Shown here one piece after another: positions 11,533-23,241 of a stretch of 64,000 bases of DNA (position 1 is its first letter; each line of letters starts with the position of its first letter). A program made the position numbers and the translations under genes. Origin of the DNA: Rotaria macrura (Eukaryota; Rotifera; Eurotatoria; Philodinida; Philodinidae); assembly GCA_900239685.1 (NCBI GenBank), contig OENT01000595.1, positions 1-64,000 of the forward strand, written 5' to 3'. The notes below the pieces were generated by a model that was not told the DNA's origin, ran no database searches, and saw nothing but the letters and a program-made list of their open reading frames with translations.

Positions 11533-12271
11533 TTAAACATCAGATTCATATGAATACGTTCGTTTGTTACTAATTAAACTTTTTGATCGTTGACGAAAAT
11601 TTCTTTTACAATTTAATTCTTCATTTTCTTCGATACATAAAATCATTCGTGGTTTTAACTCATCACCATACGATTCTAATGTACGATCGGGTTCACTATC
11701 AAGAAAACATACTGTTGTTAAACCATCTTCACTAAGAACACGAAGACGTATTGAATGATCAAGTTGAATGCCTGTCATTTGACGAAGTTTAATCTATTTA
11801 AGAAAAAATAGCAATTCATTAATATAAATGTGATTTTTCAAGATCTATTTATGTTCTATAAGCATACCAATAGTTCGTTGACAGTCATCTCTTGACGAAT
11901 ATCACATAGTTCATTAAAAAAACCATTATATTGAACAAATAGACTTATGGTCGATTCATTACGATTAGCGATGTCCGATGATGGTGAAATCGAACCTGTT
12001 TGTAACTGATTTAAAAAAAAGAATCGATACTCTATTGAATGGGAAAAGACAGATTTTTCTTTCTGAAATTTACTTACACTACGAAGTTGTTCTTTAACAG
12101 TTTTTAATTCTCGACGTGTTCGAATAAGTTCATCAGCAATAGAAAACATCTTTTCTTCCTAAATTATTAATCAAATAAACGATTGAAACACAAATATATG
12201 TTCATAATTTAACGTACATGCTGTTTTTTATAATCATTTACCAAGATTTTCAACATGCCTTTGAATGTCAT
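11533..12271 (-). CDS. Coiled-coil plus ubiquitin-like-fold protein, unknown
   Basis: Four exons give 177 residues: 12271-12218, 12158-12078, 12005-11868 and 11793-11533. All introns (59, 72 and 74 nt) are GT..AG and phase 0. Residues 1-45 (NDYKKQHEEKMFSIADEL onward) are strongly helical and charged, likely a short coiled coil. About 62-150 alternate strand-like segments (TISLFVQYNG, SIRLRVLSEDG, MILCIEEN) with one helix (TVNELLIKLRQMTG) in the order of a ubiquitin-like fold, most like the tubulin-chaperone TBCB/TBCE type in which a conserved SYG or SYS precedes the last strand (here ESYGDELKP). The tail (about 151-177) is basic and Ser-rich. The exon structure is well supported by frame and splice sites; the fold assignment is a hypothesis. 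The start ATG at 12271 is the first in frame. Confidence 0.6.
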
Positions 12272-13826
12272 AATTTACATATAGTACGTTAAAAGAACGG
12301 TCTAATAGTTAAATAGCTGTTAAAATGCTGACTAATGAAAAACGATCTAACTTGTATTCAACCGTGAACAAAGTCAAATGAAAGCATTTTTTAATGTTTT
12401 TATTCTTTCACTTTTCCTTCGTACTTTATTTCCGATTTATTTTTCTAAAGAGAAAATTATATAGAATGGGAAATTATCCTAAATAGTTCTCTCTTTCTAT
12501 ATATATATATATACATATATATGTATTGTTTTCCCTAAAGAAAAAAAAATTGCGTTAGTAACGAGGAAACAACTATAAAAACATTGAAATTGCTTATTGC
12601 ATCTCATGAAATAAAGTCAATATGTCTTTTATTTTAAGCGAATCATTATTTGAGTACTTTTTCTGATAGTGTTTGAAGTATGTGTTTTTAACCGCTTAAA
12701 AAAATACGAAAGAAAATTAAAAAAATACTTTAATGTAGCCGTTTCATATATTATTCAATGCATAAACCTATTAATGAATAGTGAAAATGTTTCTCTCAGG
12801 TTTTTACAGAACTTAAAAGAACGAAGAAAAAGAAATGGATCAATCCGTTGAGAGAAACAGGATCGAGGGATTCTTATGACGTTCAAAATCATGAAATAAA
12901 GAAAATCGACCATTCTAATATATATATATATATTGTTGAAGTTAGCGCCTAAATTAGTTTCATGAATGAGATTTTAGTCTTGACAGATTTTTTGACAACT
13001 TAACTTTCGCTGCTGATTCATTCGTTTCACAATACAAAAACATATGTTCAATTAAAGAAACTATTAGAACTTCTGAATATTCCAACAAAAAATAAACGGA
13101 GTTTAAACGATGCAATTGATTTTTATGATAAATCTGTGAATTAAAAAAAATTTTTCTTTTACAACGCTTTTATGTACTGACAGAAAAATTTTAAAATAAA
13201 CTAATCTTATTGTGTCTTGTCGTTTGCATCACGTTTCAAGCTCAAATGTAAAACTCTATTTCCTTCGTATTTCTAAAAGAAGACTTATTGTGGTATTCAT
13301 GCTAAAATACCATTTCCGTTATTAGAAAATGAAAGGGAAAAGAATTATTTTTGGAATATTTATAGCCCGTGTCATTCTGCACATAGTATGTTGTTTCTAC
13401 CCATGAAATAGTTATCGACTTACCAGGTGTGCCTCGTACATTTCAAAAAAAAAAGGTTTTCATCACTATTTGACAATTCAAAAACAAATACGTACACCTT
13501 TGTACTATGAGAAATATTTCTTCGATCGATCATACAGTATACTACTTGGGGAACGAGTCGCGATGATAGTTACTTTTCGAAATGACTATTGGCATTGAAA
13601 GAATGTTAAAGAAAGACGTAAAAACTTTGTTGCTCAATATTTTTCTAGATTTATTTATGTTTCTTTTTTTTGATTAATTTCATCTATCGATAAATCCACC
13701 GAATCGCAGAACATACTCTTGGATTGAACTAGCAATGGAACCAGATATTTATTTGTGAGAAAGGATTCAGTTCTTTTTGCATGCAAGCTACTAGTTGTCG
13801 ATCTATTTCTCGCACTAATAAGTATA
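12272..13826. other. Intergenic, AT-rich, no supported gene
   Basis: Upstream region of the gene at 12271. It contains TA dinucleotide runs near 12500-12522 and 12920-12933. The open frames at 12669-12851 and 13655-13840 (minus) lack any protein-like pattern. Confidence 0.45.
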
Positions 13827-14684
13827 CATGGTACGTTCAAAAACTTCCCTAACTGGTTTCATTAAAAGGCAAGAGGACTAGAAGACGAACTATAGCATTG
13901 GTATTATTACTTATGGCACAGTTGAAGAAGTTCTATATCTATAAATATGATAAACTCTGGTGTATGAGATACATTGTGATAAAATGCAAAACTTGAAAAA
14001 AGTTGCATGTTTTGCAAGACCAGTTATCATTCGAAATTTATTAGTATATCGTGTCCATTTCATAGTAATCATGCTCTATTATATAATACGATATTTGAAT
14101 AAATTCACCGTTTAATACGCGAATAAATCAGTATTTATGATTGTTGTCTATATGGTCAACGCCTCATTTATGTCGTGTCAGAGAACGTGACATTTTTGTA
14201 AGCTGACTTCAATGATATGTGATTGATCATTCGAAATATTCTGCAATGTACATTTGAAATAGCGACGGTATCTGGTATTTACCCAAATACTAATCGATCA
14301 TCAGAGTCCTGGAAATTTTAATATTTATATGATTTAAACCCATATTGTCTTTACTTGATAATAATCTATTTTTGCAATGATTATATTATTTGGGAACTGT
14401 GTTGACCGACTGAAAATTAATTAACATGAACTAGTCACACACGTGCATAACTATTAAATGAGGTAGGATCTCATGGAAAAATAAACTATATCATTGAGCG
14501 ATTGTCAAATTTTTATGACTCTTTGTCAAACTGTAGAGAGTAGTCAAAAACTCCATACAGCACGACTAATCATATCTATGGATTCAAGGCTGCATAAGGC
14601 ATGCATAGACAATAGTTGTAAATCAATAATGCTTCTCATTATCTTTTAATAAAAGTATTCCAAGAACATTTTGAATACACCATG
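13827..14684. mobile_element. Non-autonomous Tc1/mariner-like element
   Basis: The left end CATGGTACGTTCAAAA at 13827 is mirrored by a right end that reads CATGGTGTATTCAAAA on the minus strand and finishes at 14684 (13 of the 16 terminal bases match). Both ends abut a TA dinucleotide (13825-13826 and 14685-14686), the target duplicated by Tc1/mariner elements. No transposase frame is readable in the 858-bp interior, so it is a deletion derivative or MITE. The first 22 bases show several mismatches between ends, indicating age. Confidence 0.55.
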
Positions 14685-14686
14685 TA

Positions 14687-15147
14687 CATCAGACTTCGAA
14701 ATGATTATACTAAATAAATTCTAAAGTTATCATTTAATTGAAACAATGAGATTTAACCTGCACAACGGCTATATTATGAAAATACCTGGTTCTTTCATAT
14801 ATGAGCACAAATAATCGCATAATACGACTGTATTTTTGTGAGTAGCTGAAAGGCTTCAATAAAATGTTCAAAACTCATATCTATTAGAGTCGTACTAGGG
14901 TAGGATGAAGATATAGAAACCGCAGTAAAATAGGATATAGGATATGAAAACGTCGTACGCCGTGCATTACTCTAATTCGGACTAGATCGATTGTTATGTG
15001 AAAGAAAAATGAAGTTACATTAAAAAAGAATTAGTATTAGAGTGATGGAATCGATGATCATTAAGTTATCCACTTATGCGCATCAATTATGAAAACGTCT
15101 CTATCGTTAGGGTTGTTTTAGGCTACATCTAGTGATGAGTCAGCCAT
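14687..15147. other. Intergenic, nothing recognised
   Basis: No open frame, splice-site series or repeat that I can support. Confidence 0.4.
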
Positions 15148-15538
15148 ATGGTTACTTACTATCCACCTGGCAACTATGATGAACTCTGGATAACAAAATG
15201 CAAAGGTTCAAAAACCTTTATCACGAAGGATAAAAACGATTTTGCAAACCTATACCCTGATCATACCAGAGTTTTTGTAATAACGACTGATGAATCAAGG
15301 CGATGTGAATATGCAGACATTCTAGCGGATGCTTTGATCGGTCATTGTCCCCTCTTGTGCACTCATCCCTCCCTGTTTTTCATGGTATACTTCTATAAGC
15401 CTGTGGTCCCTTCATAAAGGAAGGCGCCATTACACGAACCACTCTTGTACTGTATTGAATGATGCCCTGAAGTGCTGTCCAGACTGCAGTTCGCCGTCCA
15501 TTGCCCAGGGTCTCAACATGAAGGATTATTTGCTTGAT
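15148..15538 (+). pseudogene. Coding-like orphan stretch, probably a broken or fragmentary gene
   Basis: This stretch is less AT-rich than its surroundings and protein-like in two successive frames. From the ATG at 15148 an 89-codon frame includes YYPPGNYDELWITKCKG and TRVFVITTDESRRCEYADI. After its stop at 15415-15417 a second frame carries a Cys-rich segment (HSCTVLNDALKCCPDC) and ends at the TGA at 15536-15538. A GTATAC..AAAG intron of 35 nt can be drawn between the two but does not restore the second frame, so a frameshifted gene remnant is likelier than an intact gene. I do not recognise the protein. A foreign origin is possible given the composition, but not shown. Confidence 0.35.
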
Positions 15539-16387
15539 TTCTGACTCATCAACAACTAAGTGTACTGAAAAAATCTCTATGAAGAATTCCAGTTAGTTTA
15601 GCGACAAGTGAACGTATTTTTGATTCAAGCGAAAGAACTTTAGAAGAAGATAAAAGTTGAACGGCAACATTCTTAATGATATTTTATAATCTTTTTCTTG
15701 TTTAATTTTCATCTGAAATCAATAAAAATATGTTCAAGCATAATGAAAAAGCCTAGGCCTTCAAATTCACCTAAGCAGAAAACATTCCCATGTGAGAAGC
15801 ATATAAAATGATAAATTCTACAGCATACTCGAAGGGTTATAGTCCTTTTCGACGATTGCAGAAATATTCGATCGATAATCCTAGATTTGATCGAAAGTTA
15901 CACGAGGATAAGAAAGATTCTTATTTAGATATGCAATAGTTCTCAACAGTGCTGCTTTTCAAGATTTGTATCTTTATTACTGTCGGCATTTTTATTTTTC
16001 GACTTACTATTTTTTTCAATCGTATTCACAATAACTATTAGAAAAACTTTTGTAAATGAATGTTATTCAATATGTAAATCGATCATACATGCTAATCATT
16101 TATTTTCTAGCATTCGTTTGTTACCATTATTTGATTGAATATGTTGAGAAAATATTTACACCCTACACAATTCACAATTCCGACTAGAAAAACTGATAGT
16201 ACGGATAGTAGGGATTAGCTCCCGAACTAACTTCAACGTATTTGGTGTAACTAGTTCAAATTAGAGAGAATTCATTTTTGCAATGTAGGCTTTTGCATTA
16301 CAATCGATCTTTGTATCGTATCCATTGAAAATATTCACTAATGACAAGTGCCATCTCCAATAGCTGTTATGTAAATAACTATCAAAT
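15539..16387. other. Intergenic, no supported gene
   Basis: AT-rich sequence between the orphan stretch and the 3' end of the first M28 gene. Nothing recognised. Confidence 0.4.
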
Positions 16388-16393
16388 TTTATT
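16388..16393 (-). terminator. Polyadenylation signal of M28 gene 1
   Basis: Reads AATAAA on the minus strand, about 60 nt after the stop codon of the metallopeptidase gene at 16451. Confidence 0.55.
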
Positions 16394-16450
16394 TTACACA
16401 TACAAAAAAATTCAGCGCGTATAGTGGCAAAAAAAAACAACAAGAAACAA

Positions 16451-18251
16451 TTAATAGTATGGTAATCCAAAATATTCATTGATTGAATTGTATTTTGGTC
16501 GCTGTTGTTGTTGTTGTTGTCGAGTATTCAATTGCTGAATTAAAGCAGGTGGATAAAGCCATCCTTTCAAATCTTCTTCTCGAGCTAGAACTTCTAAAAC
16601 ATAGGCTGCTGCTTGTACCATCTTTTCAAATGCAAATAAATTGATATTTTGAATCGAATCACAAGTTCGATGATAGCATGGATCATGTATAGCGCCAGCA
16701 ATACCACCCAAACCTTGACCGAGCATTGCATCATAATAGTTACGTTCTTCTAAAGATTTCGTACCATCCGCACCCGAGAATAAACCAGAAGCAACAATGC
16801 CTTCAGCTAGAAATGGACCATAATCACTTCGACCACTGAATTCAGTGTTATTCCATGGTAACTTTTGTCCTATGAACCACTCGCGATAGAGACTTGTCAT
16901 TTTGATACTACCCAGCACTGCTGTCGCTGGAGTGTTAGTAGGAGCTGTTGCAGCATCATAAATGCCAAACATATAATTCGGTGAAGCGAGCATATCGTAG
17001 TTGAGATTTACCAAATAATCACTTAGACGTTCACCAACAACATCTGAAATTTTAGCTTGTTTGACATGATAGTCAGAGCCAAGAAGGCCAACTTCTTCAG
17101 CACCCCACCAACAAAATCGAACTCGATATTTATATTTGTCATAGTTCGACGTTGCGAAGAGACGAGCAAGAGCTACAGCTAGACCAAGATTGGCTGCACT
17201 ACCGCTACCTGAAATACCAAAGACATGAGAAGAATATGCGAGAAATGAACTAACCATTATCGTTAATGCCTGGACCAGCAGGTACACTATCACTATGACT
17301 ACCAATAACGATCGTTTTTGTCGGATCACCCGTCGGAGTATCCGCACAAATATTTCCAACAGGATAAGTTGATTCATCAGCGATCGGAATAGTTATACGG
17401 ACACCAACATTGTTCGATGCTGTTTGTGCAGCATCAGCTAGTTCTTTGCCAAGATTAAATGAAAGTGAGAGTGCTGGTAAATTATTATTCATTCCTAAAC
17501 TAAAGAAAATTGGTGCCATACGATCAGGTGATTCACCATCATTATATATTAGAAGAGCTGCAACATCGTATTTCGCTGCAAGATCAGCTTTCTCAACAAA
17601 CGTGCATATGCCCCTTTTTACTAGTGCAACTCGACCAGCTGGAGAAGGACTTGTGGCAAGCCAATCATCATCCGTGCAGCCTACATTTGGAATAACACTT
17701 ATCGGAACATAGTTAGTAAAATCAGCTGATCTTGTATATTGAGCAAAGTAGAATTCTGCTGCTGATAGATTCGTTGAAAATATACGATTAGCAGTAACAC
17801 CATTAATCGATGTCATCAACGATGGATTTGAACCAAGAATAAAATTTCTCAAATAAAAATATGTTCGTTGAACTTTAAAATTTGTACGCGACGTTAAATA
17901 GTTAGCAATATAATCTAATGTTTGATTAAAACCAATTGTATTAATAGCTCGAGTACCTTTTGAAGTAGCTGCTATTGCTTGTAATTCATAGAGATGTTCC
18001 ATTACATCAGAAATTTCAATTGATTCAGCATATTGAGAACCGAGAGATACTTTATTTGATGTTGTGGTCGTATCTTTCAGACGATTAACAACAACACCTA
18101 GTGTTGCTGCAGCAAGAGCTAGAGTGACAAGTGTAAGAACAAGTCCAATTACAATAGGAACTACTAGAAATTGAACACGTTTTTCCACTGAGGATGTCGT
18201 TGAGTCTTTATTGTCATAATTCATGTCATTCGAAATTTTATTACTCATCAT
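16451..18251 (-). CDS. Type II membrane M28 zinc aminopeptidase with PA domain, copy 1
   Basis: Two exons, 18251-17255 and 17208-16451, with a 46-nt intron, give 584 residues. A cytoplasmic tail is followed by a transmembrane helix (about 27-50), a Thr-rich linker, a PA (protease-associated) domain around 160-290 (SPSPAGRVALVKRG, AALLIYNDG) and an M28 catalytic domain. Metal-site residues are visible: His319 and Asp321 in GSHSDS, bridging Asp331 in INDNGSGS, catalytic Glu370 and ligand Glu371 in WWGAEEVGLLGS, Asp404 in NLNYDM, and His512 in DPCYHRTC. All are present, so activity is expected: removal of N-terminal residues from peptides at the outer face of the membrane. The segment SGRSDYGPFLAEGI with GLFSGADG recalls Streptomyces-type aminopeptidases. 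The intron splits the glycine just after the bridging Asp. A TATA box lies 60 nt upstream. A paralogue lies 3 kb upstream on the same strand. Confidence 0.9.
16977..17324. repeat. Near-identical tract shared by the two M28 genes (copy 1 side)
   Basis: This part of the gene, spanning the end of exon 1, the whole 46-nt intron and the start of exon 2, matches 21838-22185 at a constant offset of 4861 with about 8 differences by eye. Flanking coding sequence is clearly more diverged. The pattern fits gene conversion. Confidence 0.75.
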
Positions 18252-18311
18252 GAAGATTGAATATTTTGTCGAGCACTAGCTCAGATGAAAATCGAAGTAG
18301 ATTATCGATGG

Positions 18312-18319
18312 TTTATATA
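18312..18319 (-). promoter_or_regulatory. TATA box of M28 gene 1
   Basis: TATATAAA on the minus strand, about 61 nt upstream of the ATG at 18251, a spacing that leaves a short leader of about 30 nt. Confidence 0.5.
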
Positions 18320-21247
18320 TCGAGGATGAAAAATTGAGAAACGAGGGCATTCGCTTCTCCATAAGAGATATAAGATATTTTTATGATCCCACTTTGATGC
18401 AGTATTCGTCAATAGCAATGGTTTCACAACTTAAACTACTGTAAAACTAATGGCATAAAATAATTGAAATTTATTGATACGAAACATGTCTTGTGGAATT
18501 TACGATTATGATTTATGATGATAAGATACTGTCCAAATGTTTTTATCATGAGGAATATAACTTTATGTTTTTGTTTTTGAATCATATAATTGTGTAATTT
18601 TCTAATCAGTAAATATCAACGTCAATAAATTATGAAAGAAAATCAAATGATTTATTTATCAACATCATAATTACTAAGCAGAATTATTTTCATATAAACA
18701 GAAAATGCCAATTTTAAATTTCATTGAGTTTGAATTTTTAAATGATACACAAGAAATCAGATGAAACAGTTTTTATAAGTCATTTCTAAGTTTCCTAAAA
18801 TTTCCTATGATAAGTAATTGTCTTATAATTGAATTGTATAACTAGCATATATCTATAAACTATTTACTCATTCATAATCATTATTCTTTCCGATTGATAG
18901 AAAAAATTTTCTTCTTGCTTAACCATTCATATCGTATCTAGTAATTCCGATGGAAACAATTAATATCAGCCTAATGTAATTCAACAAAGTCGAACGAATT
19001 AAGAAAAAATGACCACCTTCATACTTTCTGATTGATAGTGCATGCACTTTTGAATATATATTTATTATTCATTTAGTAGTATCAATGAAAAGCTTAGTCT
19101 ATTTAGTAAGATAGCCGAAATGAACAAAAGCTATATCTTCAGAATCCTACTACAAATCATAATCTAGAATATGGTATTGATGTGTGACATTATTATAGAC
19201 GAACATAATTCGATTCAGAATATTTGACAGTGACTTCAGTTTCAAATCGTTTTTCTGTAAAAACAAAGAATGTGCGAAGTTTGATTAGAGAACGGCAACG
19301 AACAGAAAAATACAGATGCTACAAATGTTTTCCATCGTTATAAGATTCATAATGAATTCGAAAAATAGACAAGATTTTAAAAAAAGGGAAAATTACATAA
19401 GTTTATTTATATCTAGTCAAATAAAAAATTCTCTTGCTTTTCATTTACAATCTACAACATAGAAACTCTATACGTCATAGAAGAGTTGTTCTAGTTGCAA
19501 GGTTGTATTTTATAATCTTTATTTATTGTCCAAACATTGTATCAGTAGAGTTACACTATTACGATGATGATTATCAATGATAGTCTGACGAGGAGACGTA
19601 TAGAAAATCATTGATCTCTTGAAAATTGTGGTAATGAATCGAAATATTTCTATGTGAGCAGTTCATGAATAGAAGAACATACAAACATCAATGGTTAATC
19701 ATTAAAAAAAACTACAGTATTTTTTTGTTTTAAGTGGACATTCGTAAATCGAATTTTCTTAGTACTTTAATGGTTTGATTTCTATCGATCAATTATTTGT
19801 TAATCATCGAAATGAATCTTCAAATCTCGAATATAAGTGATAGTTCGTTTTTAATGCATCTATTCGATCTACTATCCATCTGTTGTTTCTTCAGTAATTA
19901 CAAATAGGTTGATTTTAAATTGAAAGGTCTCCCAAAATCATTACGAGATATAGACACTCGTCTCCTTATCATATCTATCCATAATGTTTCAATAGATCGA
20001 ATAGTAGAGAAAACAATAGTTCGTTGACGATATGAAAGTCATTTCCCATTGACTCATAATTATCGATGATAACAATAGTAAAACAGCATCCTTTAAAATA
20101 TGCCTAGTCATGATGTTTTGTTTTGTGATAAACACAATGTGACATTTTATTTCTCAGAACAAGAAATGCAAACTGCAATCAAATGTTACTACACGATAGT
20201 ACTTCTGAAATATCTTCGTTAGATCATCATGACATGAATAAAAAAGTTGCAGAACTCTACGCTTTAACTATAGATACAAGTCATCATATGATCAGATTGG
20301 TTTTTTTTAATGAAATTCTGCATACACAAAATTGATTATTTCAATACACTGAAGAGAATTCAATGTCATTCAGTGTATATCAGTAGAACAATAGAAATAT
20401 GAATAGTTCAACTGGAGTATAAACTAATATCATCTACATACATTTAGGTGTACCTTTGCAGATAGAGATTACCCTATAATAAAAAGCTGCTTTTTTTATA
20501 ACGATTTTGCCAAGAATTTAACAATGGTTTTAAAATACTATACGGAACAAAGGTGTCGATAGGATGACTTTTAATGCTTTTCCTTCCTCAGTTACAGAGA
20601 AACAGTGTATAAGTAATGATGTTTTACTCTTTCTGGCTTCAAGACATGACAAGGTTATCCTGTCTTGTGGACACGTCTGGCACTAACATTGTTTCATGGA
20701 ACATTGAGTTATCTACAAGACTGTTAATTTAATGCTTCAAATAAGTATTTGGTTGCCATCGACGGTTTTCCATTTGTTCTAAAGATATAGCTGCGTATTT
20801 AGGACGAAACTGTCGCTCTACTTTTTGACAATTCCATCCAGATTGTCAGTTTTTCTATTTAAGAGAAAACCTTTGAAATTAATAATTTGAAATGTTTTCC
20901 GAATGTAATATTCTGTGTTTTGATAAACAAGTGTTCTTTCAGCTAGATTTGATCTAGAAAAAGTGAGCAGTCACACAAATAAACAGATGTTGATATGTTG
21001 AACCACGTAGATGTCTACATAGAATATATTCGTCAAAGACAAAATCAACAATTTCCTACTCTGATGAAGTTGACCGTTGAATGCAATCAGTAAATCATTT
21101 TACAACTACTATTCAGTGTTTCGAGGATTTAAAATCAAGAGTGATCATTTACAATGAAGCACATGTCAAATAAACGTGAAATCTTAAGATAAAATATTTT
21201 TACACGCCGAATTCGTATAATACTCAACATTTTGTATTCATATGATT
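18320..21247. other. Spacer between the M28 paralogues, no supported gene
   Basis: AT-rich. One short stretch at about 20640-20730 is reminiscent of a WD-repeat (DTSGTNIVSWNIE) but stands alone without flanking repeats. Nothing else recognised. Confidence 0.4.
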
Positions 21248-21253
21248 TTTATT
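21248..21253 (-). terminator. Polyadenylation signal of M28 gene 2
   Basis: AATAAA on the minus strand, about 70 nt after the stop at 21324. Confidence 0.5.
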
Positions 21254-21323
21254 GAAATTCGTTTTGAAAGAACATGAAAATCACATGTAAACTATGACAG
21301 GTAGTATGGATGAAATAAAAATT

Positions 21324-23079
21324 TCAAGAATAGGGCATACCGAAGTATTCATTTCTCGAGTCATATTTTCGTTTCGATGATCGGTTCTTAAAACTAGTCG
21401 ATCTACCTCCTGGGTAGAGCCATTCTTCTAGATTCTCTTGTCCAGCTAGAAATTCTAAAACATAGGCTGCTGCTTGTACCATCTTTTCAAATGATAATGC
21501 ATTTATATTTTGAATCGAATCACAAGCATCATGATAGCATGGATCATGGGTAGCGCCAGCAATACCACCCAAACCTTGGCCAAGCGTTTCATCATAATAG
21601 TTACGTTCTTCTAATGATTTTACACCATCTGCACCGGAGAATAATCCACCAGCAACAATGCCTTCAGCTAGAAATGGACCATAATCGCTTCGACCACTGA
21701 AATCGGTATATGTCCAAGGTAGTTCTTGTTCATCGAACCAACTACGATAGAGTGCTGTCATCTTGTTACTACCTGGAAGAGCAGCGGATGGAGTTTCACT
21801 ATTTGCTGTTCGACCATCATAGATGCCGAAGATAAAATTAGGTGAAGCGAGCATATCGTAGTTGAGATTTACCAAATAATCACTTAGACGTTCACCAACA
21901 ACATCTGAAATTTTAGCTTGTTTGACATGATAGTCAGAGCCAAGAAGACCGATTTCTTCAGCACCCCACCAACAAAATCGAACTCGATATTTATATTTGA
22001 CATAGTTCGACGTTGCAAAGAGGCGAGCAAGAGCTACAGCTAGACCAAGATTGGCTGCACTACCGCTACCTGAAATACCAAAGACATGAGAAGAATGTGC
22101 AAGAAATGAACTAACCATTATCGTTAATGCCTGGACCAGCAGGTACACTATCACTATGACTACCAATAACGATCGTTTTTGTCGCCTCACCCGTCGGTGT
22201 ATCCGCACAAATATTTCCTACGGGCGATAATGGCAAATCTTGTACTTGAATAGTCAATCGAACGCCGGCATTATTTGATGGGTTTAGTGAAGCATCCACC
22301 AGTTCTTCGCCGACAGTCGACGAAAGAAACAAAGCTGGTAATTTGTTATCTTGACCAAGACCAATAGCGATCGGTGGCACACGATCAGGAGTAACACCAT
22401 CGTTGTAGATCAATATTGCAGATGCATTATATTTCGCAGCAAAAGTACCCTTGTCAGTAAATGGACAGATACCTCTTTTGACTAATGCTATTCGTCCAGC
22501 CGGCGATGGAATAGCGTTTATCCAATCATCGTCTGTACAGCCAACATGAAGAATAACACTAAGAGGAACGAAATTAGGAAAATTTACTCCGGTCGAAAAT
22601 TGAACATGATAGAAATCAGCCTTAGACAGATCAGTTGAATATATGTAATTTTTATTGACACCATTTATCGATGAGGTTAAAGCTGGCGTACCATCGAGAG
22701 CGAACTGACGTATAGGAAAGAATGTTTTAGATACTCGAAAGTTAGTGTTTATGGCAAGAGTATCTGATATATAATCAAGTGTTTGATTGAAGCCTATTGT
22801 TGTAACAGCTCGATTTCCATTGTTAACCGTAGCTATGCGTTGGAACTCAGAAAGATAATCCAACAGATCTTCAATATGAATCGACTCAGCTAAGACTGAG
22901 TTAAGTGAAATTGGAGGACCTGTGCCATCTTTCGATCCATTGTTAACCTTGACCAATGTAGCGATTGATAGGGCAAGAATAGTGATTGTGATAAGTACAC
23001 CTATTCCAACACCAATTAGAAGTAATTTCATACTTCTACTATCAGTCTTGTTATTAGATATTGGATCGACGGCTACCAT
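21324..23079 (-). CDS. Type II membrane M28 zinc aminopeptidase with PA domain, copy 2
   Basis: Paralogue of the gene at 16451 with the same layout: exons 23079-22116 and 22069-21324 around a 46-nt intron at the same codon, 569 residues from the start chosen. The frame is open up to an earlier ATG at 23193, which would add 38 residues; I prefer 23079 because it places the transmembrane helix (about 18-40, LLLIGVGIGVLITITILAL) near the N-terminus as in copy 1. The PA domain (SPSPAGRIALVKRG) and the metal-site motifs GSHSDS, INDNGSGS, WWGAEEIGLLGS, NLNYDM and DPCYHDAC are all intact. Expected role: membrane-bound extracellular aminopeptidase. The substrate cannot be inferred. The two copies are close in the catalytic core but well diverged in the PA domain, so they may differ in substrate handling. 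A TATAAAA lies at 23235-23241. Confidence 0.88.
21838..22185. repeat. Near-identical tract shared by the two M28 genes (copy 2 side)
   Basis: Partner of 16977-17324. The two introns themselves differ at only two positions. Confidence 0.75.
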
Positions 23080-23234
23080 CTCAAGTTCTTCACTTTTAGT
23101 TTGCACAATTGACAATAAAACAAGAACGGCTTTTGTATAAATAGTTCTATAAAGACATGCTATTGGCGGGAGAAAGATAAAGTAAGAAATCAAAGCATAA
23201 TTTGATGTCGATTGTCAATGGCACTTCATCTTTA

Positions 23235-23241
23235 TTTTATA
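23235..23241 (-). promoter_or_regulatory. TATA box candidate of M28 gene 2
   Basis: TATAAAA on the minus strand. A start of transcription about 30 nt downstream would give a very short leader for the ATG at 23193 and about 130 nt for that at 23079, so it does not decide the start. Confidence 0.4.

Noticed and set aside
17410-17712. Plus-strand open frames inside the first M28 gene
   Set aside because: Antisense shadows of a well-supported coding exon.
20640-20730. WD-repeat-like segment
   Set aside because: One short resemblance only, with stops on both sides and no second repeat.
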